From Rhyzopertha dominica (lineage: Eukaryota; Arthropoda; Insecta; Coleoptera; Bostrichidae): a stretch of 64,000 nt of DNA. The DNA lies in the NCBI GenBank assembly GCA_025024175.1, contig QCXZ01000064.1, forward strand, positions 40,755,325 to 40,819,324, written 5' to 3'. This document shows positions 11,514 to 21,640 of the stretch, piece by piece. Every line of letters starts with the position of its first letter. Within the stretch, counting starts at the first letter, position 1. A program made the position numbers and the translations under genes. The notes beneath the pieces are model-generated. The model was not told where the DNA came from and ran no database searches. It saw only the letters and a program-made list of their open reading frames with translations.

Positions 11514-12394
11514 TTTGATAGTACTCATAATTATAATACTCCAAAGTATTAATGTTATTTGCCTGTGCTAATAACCTAATAGGCGAAAATCCAATCAGAT
11601 AAAATAATATATGTTGTCTTAATTTCCCAACTGCATGGTAATCCAGTATTTCCTTATATCATAGTATGAATAGTTCTCTGCGTACTTTCCGTAATGGAAC
11701 ACTGCTTTAAGTGATATCACATTTCAAAAAGATGCAAAATTTGGATATATTGTTTATATTAGAGTTAATTTGCTGTTATACGTTATACATACTTGCCATG
11801 ATATACTTGTTCATTGCTACTCGTAATTTAAAGGAGCTTCACAGAAGCACACATGGCTTGTGTGCCAGTAATAAGTAAAATGAAAACTCAAAACTATCTT
11901 CTAATTACTAGATATGTAAAATATAAATGAAAAAATCAAAAAGCTCCAATTTTGTCTCACGATAGTGTCCAGGGCATGCCGTCGGCAAAACGGTTAAACT
12001 AGACTAGATGGGTACCGGATAAACCATTCTTTACCCATCATTTTCACACTACAATCTATCGATTAAATTCGTGAACACAAAGGCGATCCTTGTTCATAAT
12101 CATCATCTTGACCTTTGAACAAAATGCCTTATAAGTACTGTAAGCTGTAAATCAAGATTAAGAATGTTGCATAAAAGAGGCGCAAAGAAATCTGTATTTC
12201 TTTGACACAGCGTCTATGTTGTAAATGATATACAAGCTACGGTGCACTTACTAGAAATTCCTTTTGTTTCATATTCGTGAGTAGAATGTGTCAGTAAGCA
12301 AGATTTATTCTTAAACAAGTATTTGTAAATCGTAAACGCATATAATTGTCTCAAATCCATTAAGTTTGATTGAGGGTAAAAGATCAGATGGATA

Positions 12395-13415
12395 CCTGTA
12401 ACATTTATTCATAATAGTTTTTATAATGCATTTTTGCAGTACTTGAGCACACTTTATCGTAGTTTTGCTAGCCGATCCCCACAATCTTATTCCATATGTT
12501 AAGATACTCTATACTAGCGCGTAATAAATAGATATGAGATTTTGGGTGTTTAATACACTTCTTAATTCTTAAAAATTAAAATAAACCTGCCTAACTTTAT
12601 AACATAATTCCTGACAATGTATGTTCCGATGCATGTGTCAATCGATGCGCACGCCCAAATATTTAACACTAAGTACTTGCTGAATTTCGACGCTGCAGCT
12701 ACAATGTACTAAATTGCAGTATATATTATGAAATCCAATGAAGTATATTTGGGTAACATATTACTTTCTTGTGGTAAATGGTATGTATTTAGTTTTTGGC
12801 TGTATTTAAGGACAATTTATTTTATTTTTCCGACTTCCGATCAACAACCAGAACAGTATCGTCTGCATAACAAAATAACTTACAGTCCTTTAAGACCTCC
12901 ATTAGATCATTGACATATATTAAATATAAAAGAGGACCCAGTACTGTACCCTGAAATACACCACTTTTTACAGTTAGAGAGGTGCTCAGTGTATCACCTA
13001 TCCTTACGTACTGTTCTCTTTCTGTCAGGTAACTCTTGAGAAAATGTAAACTATGACCTTTAAACCCACACCTCTCCAGTTTATCAAACAAAATATCAAA
13101 ATTCAGGGTGTCAAATACCTTTCTAAGGTCTAGAAATAATGCTGTGGTATAGTTAGTTTATTGAATTTAAGTTTGAATATATTTCCTTAGTAACCCCATA
13201 CAAAGTATCACTTACACTTAGACCCGGTCCGAATCCAAATTGGTTTTTACTTAAAATATTATTATTTGACAAAAAGTTGAGTAATCTAGAATACAAAACA
13301 CCTTCCCAGTTATTTTTGCTAAGCTAGATGTCATTGAAATTGGTCTGTAATTGTTCAGCTCAATTATTTATGGGAGTTATAACTGATGTTCTAAATGCTT
13401 TTGGGAAATAACCTG
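12395..13415 (-). pseudogene. Jockey/CR1-like reverse transcriptase remnant
   Basis: Read on the minus strand from about 13415, the fragments in order are GYFPKAFRTSVITP, KNNWEGVLYSRLLNFLSNN, KNQFGFGPGLSVSDTLYGVT, LFLDLRKVFDTLNFDILFDK, the open segment 13091-12822 with GVFQGTVLGPLLYLIYVNDL and the catalytic box CYADD, and then, after a gap, YLGVRID, LISIYYALV, ILTYGIRLWGSASKTTIK. These are fingers, palm (A, B, C boxes) and thumb of a non-LTR reverse transcriptase. Stops and frame changes interrupt it, and ORF1 and endonuclease are absent, so it is a dead 5'-truncated copy. Confidence 0.85.
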
Positions 13416-14100
13416 CAGATATTATCGTAATAATTAAAATACTAAGTGGGCAATTAATATAATCATTATAATTTTAATTATTAACTCTGTTGCGGTAGAT
13501 TTTGCTCGGTCATTTAAATATAAAAAAATTGCATTGTCATATGGCTCAGAAACTTTAATACAAGGTTTAATAGCTATAAACATACTAACCTTAGACATCT
13601 TTTTTTGTGAAAATAGCGTTTTAATTTTTTTCATATATTATGTAACTGCATTTGCGGCTAGTGTAAATTGATTGTCGAACTGTAAGGAAATCCAGAATAA
13701 ATATTGCTTCGCTTCTCTGCTACTGACTCAAAAATGTCAAATCCTGCTGCTAACAATGTCTTCGATAAATACTGAATAGTAAACAAAGGACTTTTATAAG
13801 GATAATTTAGTTATCTATGAGAAAAATCTCTTAATTTTGCATCCAAATTCTTCTCATTTTCGAGACTCTGCACTGGCATGGATAATTTAGCCAGATGGAT
13901 CCAAACAATTTTTCGATGGGAACTTCAAAGTTTGCGAAAAAACTAAAACAGCAGCTACTAGTACGCATAACAGCAAAATCTATACTTATTTTAAAGAGGA
14001 GATATTTATCTCGGCAGCACTGGTCAAAACACGAAGCACAACGATAACAATTTGCCAACTTATAGTAATATATAGTGGTATTTGCAAAACGGCTGGGTGT
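13416..14100. other. AT-rich interval, nothing recognised
   Basis: Short frames at 13434-13634 and 13831-14058 (minus) show no family signature. Confidence 0.5.
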
Positions 14101-14470
14101 GGTCGCCCGAATAACTTATGCAAAGTGAAAATGGCCGTCGTACTTGTTAAAAACAGTGGGTGGAGTTAACGGACGGGCCCAGGCCACAAAAGTTGTGCGG
14201 CCTGCCTAAAAACTTTTCCCCTACGGTCGGGGCTCGTTGCACGTCGGGAAAACGACCCTTCGGCCGTCCGCCCTTGGGTCCAAACTGCCTCGCGACCCCA
14301 GCCAAGTTAAAGTTGTTCCGCTGTATAATTAACTTGCTTTTATGCCATTTTGGGTCTTATTTAAAATTTGCATACGTTTTGTTTTCTAGTAATTTCTCTA
14401 AAGGGCGCCCTAGCGCGTGTAGATTATGTAAGTTTTAATTTCGCGACTTTTTTGCCGGGTTGGAGTTTTT
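14101..14470. other. GC-rich block of unknown origin
   Basis: Composition rises sharply (GGACGGGCCCAGGCC, CGGTCGGGGCTCGTTGC, GGCCGTCCGCCCTTGGG). A 92-codon frame at 14160-14438 crosses it but has a tail of low-complexity hydrophobics and no recognised domain. It could be a conserved non-coding element, an old exon or part of a retroelement UTR. I cannot decide. Confidence 0.35.
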
Positions 14471-14949
14471 AAGGGTCGGGATACATCGGATTTTTACAGG
14501 TTCCGTGTTAAATTTTAACGATTTTTATGGAGGCTATTATAAACGTTTTGTTCGTGGAAGTTCACTGTCGATTTACACAGCTAGCAATTAATGAAAGCCA
14601 CTTTATTAAAATGGGATATAGTTTTTTCGGTGATCACCAGCATTAGTTTTGCAAAGAGTAGGTATAATATGAACTAGTATTAGGTACACATTTTGGTTTG
14701 ATCCAAAACTGTTTATTCAACTTAACTAAAATTATCTACCCATATTTTTATACAGTGCTAACGTTAACTGATTTATCTGTAAGCAAATAAATTCTGGCCC
14801 TTATACTCGATTATTACTCAATCTAATCTGTCTGACTCGGATATATTCTGGAGCAAAATCGCCATTCTTCTTTTCAAAAATTCGTCGAGTTTAATTTAAA
14901 CTTATAACAATAGAATTAAACAAACCAAATGGTGAGGATATAAGGAATG

Positions 14950-15206
14950 CTAGAAAATTTTTGCAAAAAAAAAACATAATGTTTGGTAAAGAACAGCATT
15001 TTTCTTATAATGTTGTAGAGAAACAAAATTGTCGCATTTGGACGGTAGGATATTTTTTAAAAGTCAAAGAGCTAGTTGCTCAGTACTGTGGATTTTTAAT
15101 CAGTAGAATGATAGAGCCCCACTTCTTTCAAGTGGAAGATACAAAACTGAGGAATGGTATTGCATATACGATAACTATAGCCACTTTTTCAAGAAATTGG
15201 CATTGA
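14950..15206 (+). pseudogene. mariner/IS630-like transposase fragment (central part)
   Basis: The frame contains EQHFSYNVVEKQNCRIW, then EPHFFQVEDTKLRNGIAYTI. This matches the order of the mid-transposase block common in insect mariner-like elements (x-HF-x..-NKQNCRIW ... GPYFFE-x..-TVNG-x-RY). The upstream DNA-binding domain and the downstream QxDG and SPDL catalytic motifs are missing or unrecognisable, so it is a decayed internal fragment. Recognition rests on motif memory only. Confidence 0.5.
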
Positions 15207-16198
15207 AAAAAATTGTTGAAAAATAATGTGACCTTATTATTGGCAGTAGGCAAACAAACTTAAAACCTTACAAGAAATTAAAGAGAAAATAAATGGTTTA
15301 TTATATATCAGTGAAAAAATAGTTATTAATAATTTTATGAAGATGATGTGGCGCAGCAAAGCAAGTCATGGAAAACATATGCCAGACATCATTTTTCACC
15401 CTTAAAAACAAATAGGTACTTTTTTCTTTTTCACAAGACTTATACCATAATCTCCTACACAGTAGCCATAATTTAATGTAAAATAAGACAATTTTTTTAA
15501 CGCCTTTGGTCTATCCGTCAAATTAACAGGACAGATTTTGTGAAATATTGCTTATTTTTATGAATGAAAATCATAAAAATAATAATAAAATCAATTGTGT
15601 ATACTTTTAAGTGAAGAAGGAGCAAGTTTGTATAGTTTGAAATACATTTGAAGTTTTGAAGGTAAAAGATAATCCTTATTTAATATTTTTGTTTTAATAC
15701 CATTTCTTTAGCTTCTTATTGATAGAGCTAAGTAAAAATGTGTAAATTAAAAAATATTTACAGCAAAATATAAAATAGAAATATAACAAAATAAATAACA
15801 TATATTGTATGCAAATGAAAGAAATAATGTAGGGTAGGTATTCCTTGAATATTCCACTTATACAACTGTATAAGACAGTTTATTTTCATTGTCTCATACC
15901 GATACTATTTTGCAAGTTAAAATAACGTATTTAATTTGTAATACCTGTCAGATTCCGTAATAGACTGTCACCGGCGCTGGTTTGTTTATCTGTTTCAAGG
16001 CTACGTGTGAAGTCACGTGGAATAACCTTATAGGTACTTCGCAACCGTTGTCGGTACCTATCAGGATTCAGTGACCTTAAATTCCAGCTAAATATCAGGC
16101 ACCCTGGTGTTGTTTTTGGCAACTATTCTATTTAAGTCGACGTTGCTTGTCAGCACGTACTTCTGTCTGTTTTTTCCGTTTTTGTAAATGTTTCTGCT

Positions 16199-16420
16199 GT
16201 GTATTACCGCGTATTTTTCACTATGGCTATTCAAGAATTTATGGTGAATGTCGTTAAACTAATTAATACTACAAATGAATATCCTGTAAAAGGAGACCCT
16301 AAAAAACAAATCAAAAAAGTTTTTGTTATAGAGATTGTAACAACAAGGCGTCCTGCTTTAGAAGTACAATTTAATAAGCTCCTGAAAAACCTGATACGAA
16401 GTCCAGTTGTGTATGTGTAA
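16199..16420 (+). CDS. short hypothetical ORF
   Basis: The best start is the ATG at 16223 (context TTCACTATGG), which gives a 65-residue, lysine-rich polypeptide beginning MAIQEFMVNVVKLINTTNEY and ending IRSPVVYV before TAA. There is no signal peptide, membrane segment or domain that I recognise. Codon use looks mildly protein-like, and the preceding 150 bp are less AT-rich than average. It could be an old mobile-element N-terminus or chance. No promoter or splice evidence can be seen. Confidence 0.2.
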   Translation: MYYRVFFTMAIQEFMVNVVKLINTTNEYPVKGDPKKQIKKVFVIEIVTTRRPALEVQFNKLLKNLIRSPVVYV

Positions 16421-16543
16421 TTTTTAAAGTGCCTGAGATTTTGTGAAACTTTGCCGATGTCTGTAATGGCTTCTTCTAAAAAGTGAACGTAATGTCAGTG
16501 CATGAGTAAATATTATTAATTGTAATAAACTCTTTATTTACCT

Positions 16544-16754
16544 CTTCTTAAGGCGTTCACGGCCGGCGTTGGATCTGGTAATGATTTCTTCCGGGCTGTT
16601 ATGCCGTGGTCGAAGGTGTCCCTTCTTCTTCTCATACATCAGCGAAACCTGAACATCACTGAAGATTCCGCCAGCGAAGAGCAGCGAAACGTATGAGAAG
16701 AAGAAGGAACACCTTGGACCACGGCATAACAGCCTGGAAGAAATCATTACCAGA
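16544..16754. mobile_element. palindromic Penelope-like insertion P2, 211 bp
   Basis: The insertion is flanked by the 13 bp direct repeat TCTTTATTTACCT (16531-16543 and 16755-16767). Inside, arms at 16571-16637 and 16691-16756 are near-perfect inverted repeats of about 66 bp around a 53 bp spacer; the right arm end overlaps the duplication by two bases. The left end GGCGTTCACGGCCGGCGTT and the motif TTCCGGGCTG are shared with the other palindromes in this window. The spacer holds CTGAAGA (16659-16665) and GCGAAACG. No coding capacity. The minus-strand 91-codon frame here is a shadow of the repeat. Confidence 0.75.
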
Positions 16755-16819
16755 TCTTTATTTACCTTCTTTAAAAATTCTAGACCTTGGTAAGTATTCA
16801 AATAATCGCACACATCACG

Positions 16820-17000
16820 TACATTAAAAACTTCGTTGGAAATCTAACAAACCGAGCCACGTGCAGAACGCGCAATTACGTCGTGTGACAACTGCGCCTT
16901 ACTCATGATCACACGATCAGCTGATCGGACGCGGGAAACTTTATTTGAATCTCGAATGAGCTAATATCCCGGTAACCATGGAGATTCCTTGATAATTATA
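16820..17000. other. GC-richer segment with palindromic words
   Basis: A short compositional rise containing CCACGTGC, ACGTCGTG, TCATGATC and GATCAGCTGATC, that is, several palindromic E-box-like and other dyad motifs within about 100 bp. Possible regulatory sequence; no gene is visible. Confidence 0.25.
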
Positions 17001-17689
17001 GACAAATGTTAAAGCGATTATATTTTATTTTGAAAGTTTTACTTTCATCCAACGTGTGTATCTTTTAGCCAAACAACAACTGACAATAACCACAAGAGCT
17101 TATTATCACTATAATAATTTGTAGTACTTTGTTTTTATTAACTGACAACGCATTTTTTATGTTTGCCATCATTTGGGAAAATAAATAAGAATAGATTTAG
17201 CACCTCGTCAGTTGATGAAATCAATGGTAAAATTAAGGTTGTAAAAAGTCAAAACATAATATATCGAATAGCATGCAGGAGTGAAAACAAATTAGAAAAT
17301 AATTCTTCAGAATTTTTCTCGAACTGATGCCATTTGGCAACACCCACTCAAGCCTACGGCTCTCGTAGCTGTTGCCTGAGAACTAACAGTTGTCGAAGTT
17401 CTGTCGAATTATTATTCTCACTATCTTGGATTTAAGCTTAAAAAATTGTTACATCAACTGAGAGTATCACCGTAAAATAGCGGAATTCTGTGTGTAGTAA
17501 AATGTTTTGTGTATGAAGAAGATTTACGTAATATACCGGTATTAAAAAAAACGATATTCCATGTGCAATTTAAGAAATGTATATCCATATTCTAGAACTA
17601 TGAAAATAAATGTAAGCAACCTAGACATCATCACTGAGTCATTTTAATTAGAAACCTTGATAGGAAAGATATCGAACAACTACTAAGCG

Positions 17690-18200
17690 GCGTGTTGATA
17701 TAATGTATGCGGTTATCCTTCTGTTTACAGCAGAGATCGTAGCATTTTCGCTACAAGGGAACCATTAATGTTTAGGAGCAACGCCCTTCGTGCAAAAAAA
17801 CCGTTAGATTGTTGCATAAAGCCCCGCGAATCGTCGCGGTCCCTCCTCGCAGAAAACTCGCGTATCATCAAGTTTAATTATGCACCCCTGTTCCATATTC
17901 TTCATTTTTACCTGCCGCAATCGATTCAGTATTCAGCGGTGAATGCGCGAAAACGGCTGCATGCTCACGTGTCAGCTGCATGCAGCTGCTCCAAAGTGTG
18001 TGGACTGCATTGCAAAATTTTATTACCGAGGAAAGCAAAGCAAGGGATTCACCCTACAACCCGCCCTTGCACATTTTTCCCAAACGCAGAACTCAGCGGC
18101 GTTTCATTTAAATGCGTATAAATTTGTATTCGCCAGCATGAATTCGCGAAAAATATACAACTTGAGGAAGCACTTATGTATATTTGTGTATACTAATTAA
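17690..18200. other. GC-richer block, candidate conserved non-coding element
   Basis: CpG-containing, balanced composition (CCCCGCGAATCGTCGCGG, CGCGAAAACGGCTGCATG, CACGTGTCAGCTGCATGC) with two overlapping open frames (17768-18121 and 17943-18200). Neither frame has recognisable protein features, and the same DNA being open in two frames argues for stop-poor composition, not coding. It contains E-box-like CACGTG and CAGCTG. Confidence 0.35.
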
Positions 18201-19243
18201 TTAATCAAAGACAGATTGCTCTCTAGTTAGAACTGCATTTTATCAACTTAACATTGGATTATGTTTAAGCATGTCCGAATCAACTTAATTATATATGCTG
18301 AAAAGAATATTTTACTGTATATACGAACTAGTTCAACAATTATAAATTAGAGTCGACAAAAAATTTTTGCAAATTATTATCAGGTAACGACTCATTAAGC
18401 TGACCAAAAAGGGAGAATTACAATTGNGCCTAATGTTAGTAGTAACTTATGTAACAAAAGTTTTGANACAAATTTCGTAATAAAATTTCATCGCATAGTC
18501 TTCACATTGTAGACGGAAATTTGAGCAAAATATTATCAAAATAAATATATACATTTGATTGACCAATTTGACCCGCGTACGGTAGGCATTCCTGCCGCTC
18601 CCGGGTATACCACCGGGCCGGTTACGTCTACGCTGGGTTGGAGGGGTGGCATGCTAGTTCCTTCTTCTTTGGATGGCTGCTGCCTGGAATTGTGTACAGA
18701 TTTAGGACCTCCTTATTTATTGTTTTCTTGTCTTTTACAATTCTGGCCACTACTATTCGTTTTTGTTTGATTTTGCTGTTATTCTCTTCACGGCTGTCCA
18801 CGTATAGCATTTGCCCAATTTGAGGTTGTTGCCTTTCTTTTTCCAAGCTTTTTGTAGTATGTAATCTCCCTCTCTCCTTTGGATGTGTCGATGATATTTC
18901 ATTACATATGTTTCTATTCTATGATGCTAGCTATACAAGTTCTCAGATATTCATTTTGTTTTTCATTGCTATATCTAGGCTTCCTACTTTGAATTCACTA
19001 CCTATCATTAACATTTTTTCTAATTATGACTGTGGTTTTGTTTTAATTTCCTTCTACATTGTCTAGAAAGTCAGTGGAGTCCTCCTCATTTTCTGTTATT
19101 ACCACCAGGTTATCTGCATATCCCAGTATAAATGGAATTTTACATCCTCTCCTTGTCTATAAATTTTTTTATCGCGTCTTAGTTTTTTTNTTGAGCGATA
19201 TNAAGACAATTGTAAATAATCTTGTCGGCATTAAGCAGCCTTG

Positions 19244-19468
19244 ACATGTTTTCCGGGCTGGTTCCCACGTTGGCTATTAGACCTTGACGTTTCGACACTC
19301 ATGTCGGTGTCTTCCTCAGAAGTAGCTCTGAAAAATTTAAGTTTCAGAGCTACTTCTGAGGAAGACACCGACATGAGTGTCGAAACGTCAAGGTCTAATA
19401 ACCAGCGTGGGAACCAGCCCGGAAAACAACATGTCATCGACAACAACCACGCAAGCCTTCAAACCAAA
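19244..19468. mobile_element. near-perfect palindromic Penelope-like insertion P3, 225 bp
   Basis: It is flanked by the exact 14 bp direct repeat ATTAAGCAGCCTTG (19230-19243 and 19469-19482), which reconstructs the reverse-transcriptase target into which it inserted. Arms at 19248-19333 and 19342-19427 are almost identical inverted repeats of 86 bp around an 8 bp spacer. The right extension ends GCCTTCAAACCAAA, identical to the end of P4. Each arm contains a hammerhead-like core on opposite strands. The high arm identity suggests recent insertion or gene conversion. Confidence 0.85.
19356..19389 (+). ncRNA. hammerhead-ribozyme-like core in P3 right arm
   Basis: CTGAGGA (19356-19362), one unpaired A, stem II GACAC (19364-19368) with GTGTC (19377-19381), GAAAC (19382-19386), then GTC (19387-19389). 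This is the CUGANGA - stem II - GAAA - NUH order of type I hammerheads. The left arm carries the same core on the minus strand. Stem III is minimal, so self-cleavage might need a dimer. Not tested. Confidence 0.45.
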
Positions 19469-20134
19469 ATTAAGCAGCCTTGTTTTACTCCTCCATTTTT
19501 TTTGTTTTACCGGCGTTATTTAATCATAGCACTTTTAGCACAATTAGGTTGTGGTGTATTATTTGTTGGCCATTGATTTATCATATCGAACGCTCTGTTC
19601 CAGTCTACTGACATGATGAATATCTTTGTGCTCTTTCTCCATTTTTCTTCTAATATGCGCCTTAACCTGAACATATGATAATCTCCTGATCTGTTTTAGA
19701 CGAGCGCTGCTTGACATTGTGGCGCTTCTAGAATGTATTTATTTACTTGTGGAAGTGAAAATGTGCATTGTGTGTATTTTTCTTTTATTATTTCCGGTTC
19801 GTTTGTTATTTATTCATCGTTTACCCTATCTAGGCCTCGCGCTTTGTTGTTTTCCATGCCGNTTATATTGCCAGTGGTTCATTTTTCGGTCGNTACTCTC
19901 AATTTTTAATTATTTACTCTTGATGCAGATTTCAGGGACAAAATATCTTTCATGCAGCAATTTTCTGAACACACAACCACACAGCTTAAAATAAAAAGAA
20001 GTTGAGTCATTAAAAATAAGATTGCTCAAAATACACAGCTGCAAGAAATTTTACTATTTACTAAATTATTTTATATGTAATGTAACAAAGCGCAGTAAAA
20101 AATTATGTACCCATAATTTGAAAATATAATTCTG

Positions 20135-20345
20135 GTGTGGTGTGTCATCAAGTCACTGCAGGTTTTATATACAAAGATTGTAAATGATCATCACAGTCAT
20201 GATAAAATCATGTTCAGGACTGATCTAGCTTCTTGCCACTATGTCAAGGAAACTATAGAATGGTTACAAGCCATTAATGTCCCATTTCTGCCTAGAGAAT
20301 ATAATCCACCTAATGCATCCCAGCACCATCTAAACAGAAACCTAC
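20135..20345 (+). pseudogene. mariner/IS630-like transposase fragment (catalytic region)
   Basis: Reads DKIMFRTDLASCHYVKETIE, WLQAINVPFLPREYNPPNAS. Many insect IS630/mariner-type transposases have W-x-DLA-S-x-HYA ... VPFVPRE-x-NPPN-x..-PIEDFW here, containing the second and third acidic residues. The final PIEDFW block is lost (it becomes QHHLNRNL), and the frame continues into unrelated sequence up to 20476. No inverted repeats were identified. Inactive fragment. Confidence 0.5.
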
Positions 20346-20473
20346 ACTCTAGGCGCATAACTGTGGAAGCTACTTATGGCCGAGGACAGGTTCGCAGCGA
20401 TGGCACCGGAGAAGTTCTCTGTGAGCAAGGTGCAATAAATAATATCTGCTGTGGTCAAATTATTAGGATTCTA

Positions 20474-20632
20474 TGACTAATATCGTTCTTGTTTGGACTC
20501 TTCAGGTAGGAATACCGAATGAATTGAGAGCAGACTGCCAGCTTAATGAAAGCCAATGTTCCCACTCTGCTCTGGACAATTCATTCGGATCTTACGATTA
20601 GTTTTGTCCTTGTTTGAACTCTTGAGGCAGAA
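20474..20632. repeat. local direct plus inverted repeat unit
   Basis: A direct repeat of about 36 bp (GACTAATATCGTTCTTGTTT at 20475; GATTAGTTTTGTCCTTGTTT at 20597) encloses a hairpin whose perfect 12 bp arms are CCGAATGAATTG (20515-20526) and CAATTCATTCGG (20577-20588). The arms extend imperfectly with AGAGCAG/CTGCTCT. It looks like a small foldback insertion with its own flanking duplications, but it lacks the TTCCGGG motif of the Penelope-like palindromes. Confidence 0.5.
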
Positions 20633-21289
20633 ATTAATTATTGTTTATCATTAAAAGATCATTGAAAAATGATCCCCTTCTAAATGTGGTACATTTTACT
20701 CAAAACTTAAGTTGGCGCCACCGCAATGAGCACTCATACTATACTTCGTTTGAAAGCCACATTGATTGTTTAAACGTATGATATTAGAAAATTAAAATGG
20801 GACGGTCGGTTCTAATGTTATGGAATCTTTATTTTGAAAACTCTTCGAAGTCGCATTTAAAAAACGAATGAGGCAAACATGCGACATGTCTTTCAGACTT
20901 GTCTGTAAACATATGCATGCACTAAACTGCTAAATCGGCTATACGATTTGTCCGCGTTTATTGTAATTATACTTTTATACTACCTACTTATACCATTTTT
21001 GTAGTAGAGGATAAGCGGAGTGCATTGATTAAAGGTGAAACACACCTATTACCAACATTTTATTGGATTTAAGACAAACTCTTACATTCACTGCTACAAT
21101 TGTCTACCTTGAACCGCAGCATCGTTAAAATGGTGACTGTTGAGGAGTCGAAGATCGCATTTCGCGCATTATAGGATTATTTCTAGGATAAAAATGGCAT
21201 TTGCTTATAAATCTCTGCCTCAGTTTCAAAACACTTTACTGATCAATTTATCTTCCTACATAGCTGTATTGTTAAAGTAGGTCCCAATT

Positions 21290-21640
21290 TAAGGAACACG
21301 GAGGGATTCCATCTTGTTGGATTGTCTGCACTGACTGCAACATAGATCATCATGCAGACAGTCTGAGTCATACGTTAGGTTGGATCTATCACTAGTCCTG
21401 CAATGATGTTGCCTTCCTTATTTTCGCAAGAAATGGTCTGCGTATTCGTCATTAAAAATCAGCTCTCTTAAGTAATGTAGCAGTCGGACTAACTAACACG
21501 GACAACTGTTATCGCTGATTGGGAAGGTATGCGCATGCGTCACCCTGCGTACTGCATGCGAAGTAGGTTTGAATGGCGCACGTTTCGCGCACTTCCTTTA
21601 AAGTCACATCTACTAGCTTCATTTGTTGGGAGATTGAAAC
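21290..21640. promoter_or_regulatory. GC-richer segment with NRF-1-like palindrome
   Basis: Contains TGCGCATGCG near 21531, close to the NRF-1/ewg consensus YGCGCATGCGCR, with a second GCATGCG about 20 bp on. Several CpGs and an inverted-like GTCTGCACTGACTGCAAC segment lie upstream. Such motifs mark some insect housekeeping promoters, but no transcript or ORF is evident. Confidence 0.25.

Larger units (their letters stand above)
18565..19985 (-). pseudogene. second non-LTR reverse transcriptase remnant with GC-rich 3' end
   Basis: On the minus strand, fragments include SVDWNRAFDMINQW (palm box A region, about 19615-19560), QGCLMPTRLFTIVL (box B region, interrupted by insertion P3 at 19244-19468), and ILGYADNLVVITENEEDSTD (catalytic box, about 19140-19070, with YADN in place of YADD). 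Lower coordinates hold a lysine-rich C-terminal stretch and a GC-rich end at 18570-18650 that looks like the 3' UTR. Stops, Ns and the nested insertion make it inactive. Clade uncertain (RTE- or CR1-like). Confidence 0.7.

Noticed and set aside
16538..16813. 91-codon minus-strand frame
   Set aside because: It crosses the P2 palindrome and target duplication; no protein family is recognised.
19231..19576. Two opposed frames with almost the same peptide (FPGWFPRWLLDLDVSTLMSV)
   Set aside because: The same peptide on both strands is produced by the perfect palindrome; it is not protein-coding.
20135..20476. 113-codon frame as an intact gene
   Set aside because: Only the first part matches a transposase; the rest is read-through into unrelated sequence.
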